A stretch of DNA of 64,000 nt. Origin: Engraulis encrasicolus (Eukaryota; Chordata; Actinopteri; Clupeiformes; Engraulidae). Below the pieces are notes generated by a model that made no database searches, was not told where the DNA came from, and saw only the letters and a program-made list of their open reading frames with translations. This document shows, one piece after another, positions 1-22,649 of this stretch (position 1 is the stretch's first letter; each line of letters opens with the position of its first letter). The stretch covers positions 42,351,782 through 42,415,781 of the forward strand of contig NC_085868.1 of assembly GCF_034702125.1 (NCBI RefSeq), written 5' to 3'. The translations under genes were made by a program, and so were the position numbers.

Positions 1-159
1 GTAATGTAATGTTCCCTCCGTTAAGAGCTTTAGGCTATGCTGATGAAAGCATGAAGAAAAGAAGTATGTATGGCAAACCTGCCAGCAACACACAGACAGA
101 AAAGCAAATATTTGTGAAGGACACATGTGCAAGAGTATAGGCCTACCCTGTCGTGGGCC

Positions 160-330
160 TAGGGTTGGTTAGGTACGCAGGGGTGCCTACAGGGAGTGGG
201 GGACAAAGGTTGTCGCAGGCCCAGGGAGAGAGGGGTCCCAGAATTGGGTCCTCATTACATTGTCTATTGGGCAGGGGGGCCTTTCAGATGACTTTGTCCT
301 TGGCCCGGCCAAAGCTGTGAGCGGCCCTGG
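160..330. mobile_element. hAT-like MITE copy (GGGCCGCTGACAGC family), degraded
   Basis: This stretch has a GC-rich body with runs such as GGGCCTTTCAGATGACTTTG and a right end reading AGCTGTGAGCGGCCCTG. The same body and end recur at 575-700, at 20215-20252 and, intact with an 8-bp target duplication, at 42578-42733. It is therefore a short non-autonomous DNA transposon. I see no coding capacity, and the left end is not clear here. Confidence 0.6.
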
Positions 331-574
331 AGGTAGGCATAACTATTTTACAGGCTGTGGTTTTAATCACCCTAGTGACACTTGACCTAGCGGCAACATG
401 CCCTGACATGCGACCTGGGTGTCACTGGAGTCTGTGTCCATTAGTCCATTAGTCACGACTTCCCTCCTGTCAGACTGTCCTCAGTTTACAGGAAAGGGAC
501 AAACACCACAACAAACACAACTTTGTCACTCCCACACCAAGCCAATGTTGTGTATATGTATACAGGGAAGGCTT

Positions 575-816
<242 letters not shown>

Positions 817-879
817 GCTAGGCAATTAGACGGGTGGGTGTGTGCTCTCATTAGCACCCTGATTCCGTTACAAGTAGGC

Positions 880-1262
880 TTGTGTGTCAAGCTATGGAAC
901 GCACTCCCGATTTGTCAATTTGTCAATGTTCTACACTTTCCGCTTTTAAATCCAAGTTTAAAGACGCACCTCTTCACTGTAGCATATTAATCACACCACT
1001 GACATGCACTTCCACTTCCTTTAATTATTACTTTTTATAATTTATTTTATATACAGTACATATGTATTCTACTTTATTCTTGTATAACTATTTTTATTTT
1101 TACTTTATATTTTTATCATTCTCCCATTTTTTGTTGTTGTGATGTATAAATTCATTGATGCTTTGTTGCTTTGTTATTTGTTTTTCTACTGTTCTCTGTT
1201 TTAATGTAAAGTGGCCTAGGGTATCTTGAAAGGCGCTTAATAAATAAAATGTATTATTATTA
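880..1262 (+). mobile_element. 3' end of an L2-type LINE
   Basis: The translation at 889-990 reads as the last part of a LINE reverse-transcriptase ORF (LWNALP ... LKTHLFTVAY then stop), the usual C-terminus of L2-clade elements. It is followed by an AT-rich 3' UTR and the characteristic terminal TTGAAAGGCGCTTAATAAA with a tail of ATT repeats. The element is strongly 5'-truncated. Confidence 0.8.
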
Positions 1263-1599
1263 TTATTATTAAGATCCTATGTAGCCTGGCTATCACAACT
1301 ACTGAGTTCTTCAGAGCGTGTAGTCTGGCCAAGCTATGGTGATTTCTCATGAGGCAGGCTGGAAAAATCCCTCTGCTATACTGGTCAAAGCTACAATCGA
1401 TCAACTTAATCGTTCCTTAGACTTAATGTAGGTAATTACTATGACACATGTAGAGCACCCTTGCCTCTTGGAAAGGCTTGATTTTCACTGGCTACAAATC
1501 GGACACCGATTTGAATTTGATGACAATAGTAACTTGGCCAGACTGACTCAGCGTTGATGCAGCATTTGCTGGATTTATGGGCGAGCCCAGACAACATTA
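1263..1599. other. No recognisable feature
   Basis: AT-rich unique-looking DNA. I see no exon with credible splice sites, no RNA gene and no repeat end. Confidence 0.5.
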
Positions 1600-1603
1600 T
1601 TAA

Positions 1604-1900
1604 CCCATTGACGCCTAAGGTACCTGCAAAAAAGGGTGCTGAGTGCCTTAGCCCTTTTTAATAAAAGCTGCCCTCAGCCTATAAAAACCTAAATATCTCA
1701 GCCTCTGAAGCACATAAAAACATGCAATAAGTTGCATTGAACGCTAAGACCCTTATCTTTCATTGTAATGTGTTCATTCATCTCAATCAGACAAAGATTT
1801 TTAATAAAGTTGTCTCAAATCTCATGAACCTGAATGTTGCGCAATGCAGCTCCAGGCGCCAGGGCCAATGTTGTGCAACGCAACAACCAGCGTCAATGAG
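1604..1900. mobile_element. TTAA-flanked MITE (piggyBac-like)
   Basis: The segment is bounded by TTAA at 1600-1603 and 1901-1904. It has inverted ends reading CCCATTGACGC and GCGTCAATGAG. A second copy begins after TTAA at 63811-63814, where the window ends. Internal sequence near the right end (GTTGTGCAACGCAACAA) is itself partly palindromic. No transposase is present. Confidence 0.75.
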
Positions 1901-1904
1901 TTAA

Positions 1905-3225
1905 ATGAATATCTTGTACACATCACCATGGTTCCAGGCTTACTGAAAAACTCTCATGCATAGAGGGACAGAAACAAAGAAGATGGGTTTATGATACACC
2001 AGTAAGTGGAAAAGGGACTATAAATCAACAGGAAGTGAACGAGGAACCAGTTTTGCCAATTTAGCGACTTTGTTGCTAGATTTCGTGACTTTTGACCTTC
2101 TCTGACTGGAGACTAAAAACTAGCACCGATACCATTTTTTACCCCTGATACCGATACCCGATACCTGACTGTGCAGTATCGGCCGATACCGATACTACTC
2201 TGTTTGAAATTTACTGTATATACAGTATATATATGAAAAGTTATATAGGCTATTACTTGGATGTAACATCATTGCTATTATGGCTTTGTCAGGCTGCTGC
2301 CTACTCCTGTAGAACTTTTTACACGTTTTACCTATGATATGAAATAATAACATCAAGGCTGTGTTTAAGTGTCATACGAGCATCTATAAATGGTATCGGT
2401 GTCCTATTTGTTGGTATCGGCCGATACCGATACCACCATTTTAGTGCACTATCGGGGCCCCGGCCGATACTGGTATCGGTATCGGTGCAACACTACTAAA
2501 AACCTCATCTAGCGACTTTTTGGATTATCTGGTGACTTTAATCTGACGCCTTTTCCGTGACAAAATCTTTTTTGTTTTTCAACATAATTGTAACTCTGCG
2601 CTAGCCTGGTCCTGACCATCCCATAATACTACCATTTCATTTCGTATTTATGGTCTGGCATTTGTTTGCTCTGAAGCGATTGTAGGAAGCAGGAAGTTTG
2701 CACTCAGTTATGGTTTGAAATTATTGGACACCTCTCCCCCAATCGCTGGCAGTTACTCAACAACAACATAGCGCAGACTAATGGCTCTGGCGCAGATGTG
2801 TACGTCATTGTCACGAGCGTCCTCTCCCTATTCGATTATTGTTTTTTTTTTTTTTTTCTGGGGGGGGGGCGTTGCGATCAAATTTCTACTGCTCCAGGCA
2901 CTCCACAGAGAAGCACGGCCAGACTGCAGTAGTGGAGCCAATCCTTTGGCGGAAGTACGTAGGATGGCTCGCGAGGCTAATTCTACACCGCCATCAGAAA
3001 TGTTTCCCACGATTGCAGGGCTGCAGATTAGCTCTGATCTCTAAAAATTAGCTAACCATCCCCTTTTGCATTGTGAACATACAGTAGCCATGTAGGCACA
3101 TTTTCTAGAGGTCAGCGTGCCGTGCGTCGCGCTGTGATGTCATACATTAAGTCATGACGTCATCTAGTGACTTTTCAGAGTGCCAATAGCGACTATTGGT
3201 TATTTTTTGCAAACACTGCGAGGGA
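1905..3225 (+). mobile_element. Composite degraded repeat, interrupted by a nested MITE
   Basis: The right part (about 3010-3225) reappears in reverse orientation at about 9170-9400, sharing phrases such as GACTTTTCAGAG near AGTGCCAATAGCGAC. The segments at 2040-2120 and 2504-2560 are one repeat split by the nested element at 2121-2495. A poly(T)/poly(G) stretch lies at about 2841-2869. I see no intact ORF. Confidence 0.55.
2121..2495. mobile_element. hAT-like MITE with GATACC-rich ends
   Basis: The element is flanked by an exact 8-bp direct repeat CTAAAAAC (2113-2120 and 2496-2503). Its ends are inverted: TAGCACCGATACC on the left and GGTATCGGTGCAACACTA on the right. The interior carries repeated TATCGGCCGATACC palindromes. 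It is short and non-coding. Confidence 0.85.
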
Positions 3226-3293
3226 CATGAAACCAACATGAAGGGGAAAGGGAGGCATCTAGGAAATGTTCTTGGGAGATGCTGCTTACTTAC

Positions 3294-3609
3294 CACCAAC
3301 AAATGGCTGAACTTTAATAATGGGCATACTGGGGTTGGCCAGCGGGTTTGGGGTCGCAGGCAAGTGCTGCGTCGAGACTTGGGGGAGGTGAGGCTCCGGC
3401 GAGGTGGCGGGGACATGAGGGTCCTGACCTTCGGGGTCCCAGAGGTCGCGGTGTTGGCCGCTCGTCTGGCTGCCCTGAGAACTGACGACGAAGGTGGAGG
3501 GCGTCTCAACTGTCGGGAGCTCGTCTTCCTCGGTTACAGACACAACCTCCAGAGTCTCCCCTGCTCCGGCTCCCTCCTGCGTCTCACCCCCACCACCACC
3601 CCCTTCGAC
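3294..3609 (-). CDS. Single unassigned protein-coding exon
   Basis: On the minus strand an open 316-nt exon is bounded by a pyrimidine-rich acceptor ending CATATAG (just above 3609) and a strong donor GTAAGT (3293-3288). It starts in phase 0 and ends in phase 1. The predicted peptide opens with a glycine run after VE, then an acidic segment (VSVTEEDELPTVETP), then a Pro/Ser/Gln/His-rich stretch, and ends near MPIIKVQPFVGG. It looks intrinsically disordered. The exon is much richer in GC than its flanks, as coding DNA often is here. I do not recognise the family and find no partner exon in the window. The overlapping plus-strand ORF lacks comparable splice signals. Confidence 0.45.
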
Positions 3610-4844
3610 CTATATGACACAGAAACCAGATAGGTTAACGACAAGGGCTACCCTACCTACAGGATCTCGAAGGAAATGCGGCCATTTTCTCACGCAAAGC
3701 AAAAACTGAAATTGCGTCCAGATTACAACGCATTCCCTTTGACACACATGCACAGTGGTCATGCAGCTATCTGTGACAGGTTAGGTTTAGGAAAAGTTTT
3801 GGTCAGGGCACAAATTTGAAACTCAGAAACATGGCATTACTGACAGGTTGTGTTTAGGGATGGTTTTGGGATCAGAAGCTACCTGTGTGCTCTAGACAGC
3901 AGGGAAAGCTTTGGAATCTGGATGCAATCTCGGATGTTGGTGTGCGTGACAAATTGGATGCAATTTCTCGAGATCAGGCTCACCCGACAGTACTGTATAA
4001 CTAACCACACAACTTACATCCACAGTGCTCCAACAGCAAAACTATAGAAAGCTGACAATGTGCAATTCGAAGGTTAGCTAAATTGCTAGCTTGAGGTAAT
4101 ACCAAAGAGGCTTGAGACAAGAGGGCTTACTCACGTCATAACAGCGTAGTAGGAAATGATGGCGAGGGGAGTACGGAAATGTTATTCACTGTGGAACAGG
4201 TCATAGGACAGCGTGAATGTCTGTCAGCTGTCCTTAATTACCCCCAGCAATTACTGCTGACCAACAGCTGCCGTTACTTGGCCACAAATTATCCATCATG
4301 GTGTCGCCCCCACTGACCATGTGCAAGGGAGTACGAAAATGGCATCCATCGCACCCACTGACCAATGACCACGCAAGGGAGTTAATTTTCCATCCACTCG
4401 TGTCCTCAGGCAACGCCCCCGTACTACACCGTGGCCAATGCATTCCCCACCAAGAGATTGTTCTTTCTCTTGAGTTTCTTTGGTAATACAAAAAAAAAAA
4501 ATCAGCTGAGGCCATCTAACATATAATGATTCATTAAGGGAGACAATGTGTTGCAGGCTCAAAACAGAAGATATTTAACAATGAGAGAGCAGTCAGCTAT
4601 GCCGTACATCCACAACAAGGACAAAACTTTATGGCATAGCCAAAAAAACACTTTAAAATCCATCTTTCTTCTCATCTATTATCAGTAATGCTTAGCAATA
4701 GGCCTACCAATGGTTGCTTATTCTTTCAAAAAATAAAAACATGCTGGCCACACTGAAATACTCAGGAGTGGCCTACAGTAAACAAGGTGCAAATCCAGTG
4801 GTTACATTAGCAAGGCCCATCTACACTGATGCATAATCCCAAAG
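3610..4844. other. No recognisable gene
   Basis: The stretch contains short ORFs and a paired ATGCATT-rich segment but no splice-site-bounded exon that I can support. A possible donor (GTGAGTAAG on the minus strand near 4130) precedes the 3294-3609 exon, but the frame upstream of it is closed. Confidence 0.4.
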
Positions 4845-5222
4845 GGGGTCAACTCTATGTTCCTACAGCCCATTCGTCCTACGGCCCATTGGTCCCACAG
4901 CTCATTGGTCCCACAGCTTACTTGTGATGCTCCATGTTTCCACAATTTTAAGAAATTATTCAAATAAAGGCCCTATATGTTCCACAACTCCATGTTCCTA
5001 CATTTCCGAGTAAACTAGGAGAACGTGCCTTTCTTCCCGCCAGAACAGGGCCCAAATTTTAATAAATTCTTGGAAATGTTGGAATGTGGAGCAGCAGGAA
5101 TATGCTGTGAGACCAATGAGCTGTGGTACCAATGGGCCTAAAAATTAATGTTAAAAGTCTTAGTGATGTGGGACCAATGGGCTGTGGGACCAATGGGCTG
5201 TGGGAATATAGACACGCTCCCA
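4845..5222. mobile_element. hAT-like MITE with CCCATTGGTCCCACAG repeats
   Basis: Both ends carry inverted tandem units of the phrase CCCATTGGTCCCACAG and its complement. The outer ends read GGGGTCAACTCTATG and ATAGACACGCTCCC. Near-identical 8-mers TCCCAAAG and TGCCAAAG flank it. A better-preserved copy in the opposite orientation is at 50906-51227. Confidence 0.8.
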
Positions 5223-5763
5223 TGCCAAAGCTACCTACACATGTAAGCTAATTTCCCTTGGGGAACAATTTAACTAATATATCTAATTAACAATTAACTA
5301 ATAACTTAATATCGCCTTGCTAATCTATGCTACAACACTTAAGACAAATGACACCACTCCACTCTAAAGTCAAGCATCAATTACATCGTCGCTCTTTCAC
5401 TGTTTGAGTAGGCCTACTCCAGCTGGTGCATACATTTATTCCAATGAACACTATGCATTATTAACACGTACTTGACTTTGTATTCCTTTTATGTTTGCCT
5501 CCAACACTTGTCTTTTCTTTTCCCATTTTATTTTCATTGTCTCTGTGCTAAACACTTAGGTTAAACTTAGGTTCTATTAGCATATGATGTAGCCTATCTT
5601 TGTTAGCCACGTCTAATTTTATATTTCAACCAATGGCTGTATAAATCATTCATGAAAGGTGAAAAGCTAGTCGCAGGTGCTGTGTTGCTAAACTCTGACA
5701 GGCTATTGTCTGGGTACCACTGAATATTACAGCCTATTCTGAGGGCAAACTACAGCGATTTAA

Positions 5764-6101
5764 AGGTACACTGTAATGTTTTAGTAGTTTTTTTCCATAG
5801 TTTATGCTGCCCATTCACAAATGTTACCTTCTTCACAAGTACTTACTAGCACCATCAAATTCTAAGTATTCATTATGACTGGGAAAATTACACTTTTTAT
5901 ACACGAAAAGGGGGGTATTCGCCATTGTGCGCCATTTTGAATTTCCAGAAATGTCCAGACAATTTTAGCTGCAAAACTAAATATTAGTTCATTATTTAGT
6001 AAATATTCATGAAAATCATACATTTGGCAGAAGACAGCACAGTTTCAATGAGCAGCAGAGTTGCAATACCTACTCTGTCCACCATCCTACACAGTGCACC
6101 T
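5764..6101. mobile_element. TTAA-flanked MITE (AGGTACACTG family)
   Basis: TTAA lies at 5760-5763 and 6102-6105. The ends are inverted (AGGTACACTGT and ACAGTGCACCT). The body matches 35345-35695 over its length, including CAAATTCTAAGTATTCATTA and CGCCATTTTGAATTTCC. No coding capacity. Confidence 0.85.
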
Positions 6102-6185
6102 TTAAGTCCAATCGAACACCACAATTAACATAGGCCTACCAAAGCAAAGTACTTACACACAACCAAAACCAGAATCAACTCTGTT

Positions 6186-6188
<3 letters not shown>

Positions 6189-6278
<90 letters not shown>
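6189..6278. repeat. (TG)n microsatellite
   Basis: Pure TG dinucleotides over about 90 bp. Confidence 0.97.
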
Positions 6279-6281
<3 letters not shown>

Positions 6282-6990
6282 CTCACCGTATGTGCAGTGT
6301 TTTCCCCCTGGCCTGCAGGTTTTGCCTCAGATGTGGACATGACAGTAGAGCATGCCTTCGTTAAATCCTTCCAGAGTTCCAGCTCAGAGAAGCCACCACA
6401 CACATTCCCTCTCTCTCTCTCTCTCTGAATCACTCACTCACTCACTCACTCCTCCATGCAAACCATGAAATTCCAAGTCAGAACGACCCACACATTCATA
6501 ACCCTTTCAGGTAGAGCCATGATCTTCAAGCTCTGACCAACGTAGAAACACCCCAACACACACACACACACACACACTCATCCACCTGTCAGTCTAAAGC
6601 CAGTTCCCAGACGGGTATGACATAAAAGCGCAGACATCTCAGCAACACACAATCATAACTCACACGCCATCACAGACACACATCCATGCTAGCGAGTTCC
6701 ATCAAGAGTTGATGATGCGCTGACTGACCGACCAACCGACCGTCCGACCTTCAGCTGCCTTGAGAACCGGATGACCAAAGAGAGCCATGTCATGCCGTAC
6801 CGTAGCCTGCGATGCGACCACCCGTGACCACACCCCCGGGCCGTGTCGTGCCGTGACCACACCCCTGGCCTGCGTGTCCCCCAGGTGATGTGATTCACAA
6901 AGGGACACCTGAGCAGGTGGCTCCACATACCACATTGCCGTGCCATGACAGCTGAGGATCAGGTGTCTCATCTCTCTCTTTCTCTCTCTT

Positions 6991-7023
<33 letters not shown>

Positions 7024-7622
7024 GCTGCTGCTCACAGGTCCAGTTACACGGATGAGAAACAGCTGGCACACACTATTGCAGCAGCCTTCATTTTCTCTGA
7101 AAGGATACTAGCACTGACGACACTGATGACAATTCTGGCGGTCTGTCTGGCTGAATGTGCCAGCCACTGTCTTGGAATAATGCACCACAGCCAATCACTG
7201 TGCCACAAGCCTCTTCACACTGTTGGTATTGTTAATTGCTACAACTAGAAAGCTACATTTGGATACATTAAATACTGAGGGTCTTATTTGCTGATGTGTA
7301 TTTGATTCTTAAGTAGCCTACTACATTGTGATTATAATCTACTAATGCCAAACACATCATACAGTACTGATGCATCGCCAAAACATGATTTTAAGGTACA
7401 TCTCGTGTTTGTTTCAGCAGAAGCACATGCAGCAGTCATGGCCATGACTCAAATAGCGTAAAATGTTGTGTATTCGGGCTTTGCTACTTCCGCACGAGAT
7501 CAACGTTAAAACCCCGAATTACGTCACAGGCTATTTTTCCTGAGTTTGAGATCGGGATCTTGGGATTCCCGTGAAGATGAAGGCCACTTATGAACACATG
7601 CTCACACAACATGCACAGCAAC

Positions 7623-7624
<2 letters not shown>
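6279..7624. other. No recognisable gene; short CA and CT tracts
   Basis: The region holds a short (CA)n near 6556-6576 and a (CT)n tract near 6970-7022. ORFs around 6700-6970 show no splice context or recognisable domain. Confidence 0.5.

Positions 7625-7685
<61 letters not shown>
7625..7685. repeat. (AC)n tract, left arm of an AC/TG pair
   Basis: About 60 bp of AC dinucleotides, 15 bp from an oppositely phased TG tract. Confidence 0.97.
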
Positions 7686-7689
<4 letters not shown>

Positions 7690-7697
7690 GTAGACAC

Positions 7698-7700
<3 letters not shown>

Positions 7701-7782
<82 letters not shown>
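7701..7782. repeat. (TG)n tract, right arm of an AC/TG pair
   Basis: About 82 bp of TG dinucleotides. Read together with 7625-7685 it is a near-perfect inverted repeat able to form a hairpin of roughly 60 bp. Confidence 0.97.
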
Positions 7783-7786
<4 letters not shown>

Positions 7787-7965
7787 CGTCTGTGTGAGTG
7801 TTTCATAACCTGAGGTCACTGGAGACACCAGCGCTGCTGGGTGACCTCATCTCCATCATCATCGTCTCTCCTCTAAAACCTGATCTGTCTCCACAGCCAG
7901 GGAATTATAGAGACCAGCCCCTAATGACCCACACTGGCTGGAAAGCAACACTCCACACTGCCCTA

Positions 7966-8203
7966 CAGTGTTGCCAGATGGAAAATGCTGAATTATCGTA
8001 CCAAAACCTCAAAATTATCGTTTTTTGGTGATTTTTTGGGGGGATATTATCGTACAAGATCCAAATGGTTGTTTGAAGGCCTCAAAATGAATTGAATGAG
8101 AACTCTGAAATCATCGTACATCATGGTTTTTTTATCGTACCGAGGTCAAAATGGACAAAATGATGGTACTAATACGATAATTATCGTACATCTGGCAACG
8201 CTG
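7966..8203. mobile_element. hAT-like MITE with exact 8-bp target duplication
   Basis: CTGCCCTA occurs at 7958-7965 and 8204-8211. The element ends are CAGTGTTGCCAGATG and CATCTGGCAACGCTG, an inverted pair. The interior has several ATTATCGTAC phrases. No coding capacity. Confidence 0.93.
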
Positions 8204-8211
8204 CTGCCCTA

Positions 8212-9120
8212 CTAAAGCACACCATGCCTACCTGCAAACACACAGAAGTTTATGGAAGCCAATTAGGTAATGGGCTTGATTGCACACCACCTGACAGTGG
8301 AATCACAGAGATATTGGCGTTCACTTAACGTCTACGGGAGCATCACGAGTCCGAGAGGTTCGCGGGCTGTTTAGTTGTCCCAATTGGTTGATGGCCTTGA
8401 TTGCACACCCCTCTAGTAAGACAAGTGCAACATACAGTGATGTGTGGATGTTTTTGGCCCCTTACTGATTTTTTTTACTTTTTGCACATTTGGCACACTT
8501 ACTGTAACATTTTCAGATCACCAAACAAATGTAAACATTAAACAAGGATGTAAACATAATATGCAGTTTTTCAGTGATTATTTAATTAGTTAAGAGAATA
8601 GAATCTAACATTTAATTGAAAGAACATTGAATTGGCAATTGAATAAGCAAAGTATTAATACAATCCTTAATTCACATTTTAATATATTTTTGTCAGCATA
8701 AATTCTGGATGTAAACTATTAAAACAAACTCTACCTTTAAGTAATATTGATATTGATCAAATGGCCGAAATATTCTGTCAGTATATGACATGGCCTGTAT
8801 GCTGCAGGATGGCAAATTGTCTGCTGATGATATTGGAAAGGGCAGGAAGAGACCTTCCCAATGGTACCACACACTCACCCATACACAAAAGCCATGTAAA
8901 TAAAATTGAGATTAAAAAAAAAAAATCTTTAAAACTGAGGGAGGTCCGGACCTCCCTTATCTCGTATGTGGCTACGGCCAAGACCTTGAACACACCATCA
9001 TAGGCTATAATTTATACAAACATCACGTTAGAGGTTAGAGCTATTGAGAGATAGCAACCAACTGGCTCAAGCTCAGCAAGCATATTTTGATTAAGAACAA
9101 CACTTACAGTATATCAACTG
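8212..9120. other. No recognisable feature
   Basis: AT-rich DNA. Short ORFs at 8693-9003 have no domain or splice support. A GGAGGTCCGGACCTCCC palindrome lies near 8940. Confidence 0.45.
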
Positions 9121-9123
9121 CAG

Positions 9124-9506
9124 CTGTGTGGAAAATTAGTATTAAAGCAGGTCTGAAGTTTTGACCTTCATACCCTTCATAAACATTGTTGCAAAAAAAC
9201 ACTATAAGTCGCTATTGGCTCTCTGAAAAGTCACTAGAAGTCGCTAGATGATGCCACAAAGTTACGTATGACATCATAACATCATGCATGAGTCATGATA
9301 CAGTGATCTCTATAAAACGTGCCTGCATGAGTAGTATGTTCATAATGTAAAAGGGCAGTGCTAGCTTTTAGAGATCAGCACTAATCTACAGCCCTGCTTA
9401 ACCGTGGCAAACGCTTCTGACAGCTGTGGAGTCACAATTATGTTGAAAAACAATAACTTGGTCACTGAAAAGACGACTTTTAAAACAAGTAGCAAGATTA
9501 GCCCAA
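9124..9506 (-). mobile_element. Degraded repeat, reverse copy of 3010-3225
   Basis: Read on the minus strand it repeats the sequence around 3010-3225 (TAGAGATCAG-type right part, then GTCATGAC-type and TAGCGACT phrases). It abuts the assembly gap and lies where the 3' half of an Ig exon and its intron would be expected in gene copy 1. Confidence 0.55.
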
Positions 9507-9606
9507 NNNNNNNNNNNNNNNNNNNNNNNNNNNNNNNNNNNNNNNNNNNNNNNNNNNNNNNNNNNNNNNNNNNNNNNNNNNNNNNNNNNNNNNNNNNNNN
9601 NNNNNN
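9507..9606. other. Assembly gap (100 N)
   Basis: Exactly 100 unknown bases, the usual placeholder for a gap of unknown size. It interrupts the fourth Ig exon of gene copy 1. Confidence 0.99.
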
Positions 9607-20501
<10,895 letters not shown>

Positions 20502-20572
20502 GTTGGTGAACTTCAGGTCCTGCAAGATTAACATGAAACAATGTGGGTTTAGGTGCATTGTTCAATGGAACT

Positions 20573-20684
20573 TACAGCCATGGATGGAGGTGTAGGGGAC
20601 GTAGGTAAAGGTGATTCAAACCTGCAACCCTCTGATCTTCAGAGAACCTCCCCCTAACCATTAGCCCAAGGCTGCCCCCGAGGT
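20573..20684 (-). mobile_element. tRNA-derived SINE fragment shared by both gene copies
   Basis: On the minus strand it starts GGGGGCAGCCTTGGGCTAAT and has a box B-like GCAGGTTTGAATCA. A shortened version is at the same place in copy 2 (about 50680-50735), so it predates the duplication. A fuller copy of the family is at 63543-63776. Confidence 0.7.
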
Positions 20685-21469
20685 TCATTTCATACAGTAT
20701 ATAGGCAACGGTACATCTGCACATCTGATCTTAAAAGTCATAAATCATTAGAAACAGTCCTTGTGCATTTGTGTAGCCAACAACAACTGTCATAGACCCC
20801 CAAACCTAAGTGCTGGTTTCAATGTGCCAGAAGCAGTGTTTGGCAGTAATGCAATACAAACGCAATTAAGTACTGCAATCCATTACTTTCTGCTGCAATA
20901 ATTTAAGTTACAATGCATTACAATGACCTGGATTTCAGCAGTATTCAGTGTGGTGGGTCATAAAGAAGCTATTCCTGAACCTGGTAGTTTTTAGTCTGCA
21001 TGCTGCCATAAACACCTCCTGGATGGGAGGTGAAAAAGTCATGAGCCTGATTTACACTGTAATAAATGGCCAGATCCGTATTTAGGCTTATAGTTCTTTT
21101 GGCGAAAGTAACTAAAATAATGCAACAGTAGTATAATGCCTAAATATATTTAGAAATGTTTTGAAAAACATACAAAAATATTTTGAAAAGACAGTAACAT
21201 GTAATCAGTAATGCATTACAGCTTTTGAGTAACTTGCCCAACACTGGTCAGAAGAACAGGCAATGACTAAAATTTGTACATTTGAAAACCAAAATGCTGT
21301 GCACAGGAGCTTTATCAATGGTAAAAAAAAAAAAAAAAGCTTGAGAGGCCACACTGGCCGAAATGTTGTTTCTATAAATAAAATTCAGCACGATGGACAA
21401 GAGTGTGCGGTATCCTCCTCTCTAAAAAAAAAAGCTTTCCACAATAACAGCCAGCAACTGATACAACTC

Positions 21470-21471
<2 letters not shown>

Positions 21472-21501
<30 letters not shown>
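21472..21501. repeat. (TA)n tract
   Basis: About 30 bp of TA dinucleotides just below the 5' UTR exon of copy 1. Confidence 0.9.
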
Positions 21502-21503
<2 letters not shown>

Positions 21504-21527
21504 AAAGTAATATTTCAAACTTCTTAC

Positions 21528-21617
21528 CTGCCTCTTTGTCCTGACTGCCCTGTATATCGTGTGGATGGTGCTGCAGATATTAACGTCTGTAATAAGAAAT
21601 GGTGCTGCAGAAATTAA
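21528..21617 (-). other. Copy 1 first (5' UTR) exon, approximate start
   Basis: The donor GTAAGAAG follows CAAAGAGGCAG ending at 21528, exactly as in copy 2 (51752). The next exon begins with the acceptor at 20520. The upstream limit is inferred from the TATA-like box and could be off by tens of bases. No in-frame start is needed here. Confidence 0.6.
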
Positions 21618-21636
21618 AGTCTGTAATAAGGAACTA

Positions 21637-21648
21637 GTTTTTTATCTA
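21637..21648 (-). promoter_or_regulatory. TATA-like box of gene copy 1
   Basis: On the minus strand CTAGATAAAAAACT lies upstream of the 5' UTR exon. It is conserved with AGATAAAAG in copy 2 together with the following TTCCTTATTACAGACTTT. Confidence 0.45.
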
Positions 21649-21992
21649 GTCCCTCTGCAGACACAGGAAGACACAGCGACGCACTACCCACATGGACAAA
21701 AAATAACACATCAATATTTGACACTTTTTAGTGTTAAGACACAGGGATCGTGAAGCTTAGCAGTACATTATTCTATTTCTTATATTTGTCAATTTTACAT
21801 GACAATAATGAAAAAATGCCTTCAAATTTCCATTTTCAGGCGTCTTTGCAAAGAGAGAGAGAGATGGAGGGACAGACAGCCAGACACACAAGCAAACCGG
21901 CAGAGAAACAGAATATTTTTTGAGGAACTGAAAGACATCATGAAAAAGTGAAGGCTAACCACCATCTATTTTTTATGGACTATTTACCCAGA

Positions 21993-22048
21993 AACACACA
22001 CACACACGCACACGCACACACGCACACACACACACACGCACACACACA
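21993..22048. repeat. (CA)n with CG interruptions
   Basis: CA dinucleotides broken by CG, matching a longer tract at the same place upstream of copy 2 (52309-52468). Confidence 0.9.
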
Positions 22049-22319
22049 CCAAATGAACACATGCACTCACGCATAAGGTCACAGTCCTCTCTTTCATGTA
22101 GCCTGCTATGATATGAGGTCATAGCTTTTGATCTAATGTTGCCCACTCATTCATCAGTCTATTATTAAGTGGGCTTGTCCCCAGCAAGTCCCCCTTACTG
22201 TCATCTCTAAGTCCTGTTTATTGCTTGCTTGCTTGCTTTGTTATCTGCCGTCAGTTTGGAAATTTGTGGACATTTTAAAATTCTACTCTTCCTATAGGAC
22301 TCTTGAGATCCCGTTGAAG

Positions 22320-22640
22320 CTCTGAAACGACCATCCCAGTTTGGAGATGTTAAACCAGAGAAAAAACGAGAAAAAAACAGAAGCGCCGGAAGAAATGTGG
22401 CTCCCCTTGTTTGCAGAGAGTACAGGAAAGCAGGGTGTTCCCAGGTTTGACCACATCAAATTTAAGACCTTTTCTAGACCTGTTTGAGACTTTCCGAAAG
22501 TGATGCCTTTACTCTTTCTGCAAGGGGTGTGAAATGCAATGGAGGAGTTGGTGGCTGTAAATGTGTGAAGTAGTGGTTTCATGAGTCATGTTCTGAAATG
22601 GATGGAGTGCTTGATAACAATGCATTTTTTGGGCTGTGTG
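22320..22640 (+). pseudogene. Relic of a zinc-finger/PHD-like sequence, copy 1 border
   Basis: It parallels 52530-53023. Shared phrases include TTTGCAGAGAG.ACAGGAAAG, GTGATGCC..TACT.T.TGCAAGGG and GCTGTAAATGTGTG followed by GTGGTTTCA.GAGTCATGT. Stops break all frames. It marks the upstream limit of the duplicated block. Confidence 0.6.
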
Positions 22641-22649
22641 TGTACAGGC

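Noticed and set aside
3196..3633. Plus-strand 145-codon ORF
   Set aside because: It is the antisense of the minus-strand exon 3294-3609, which has both splice sites in the right place. The plus frame has none.
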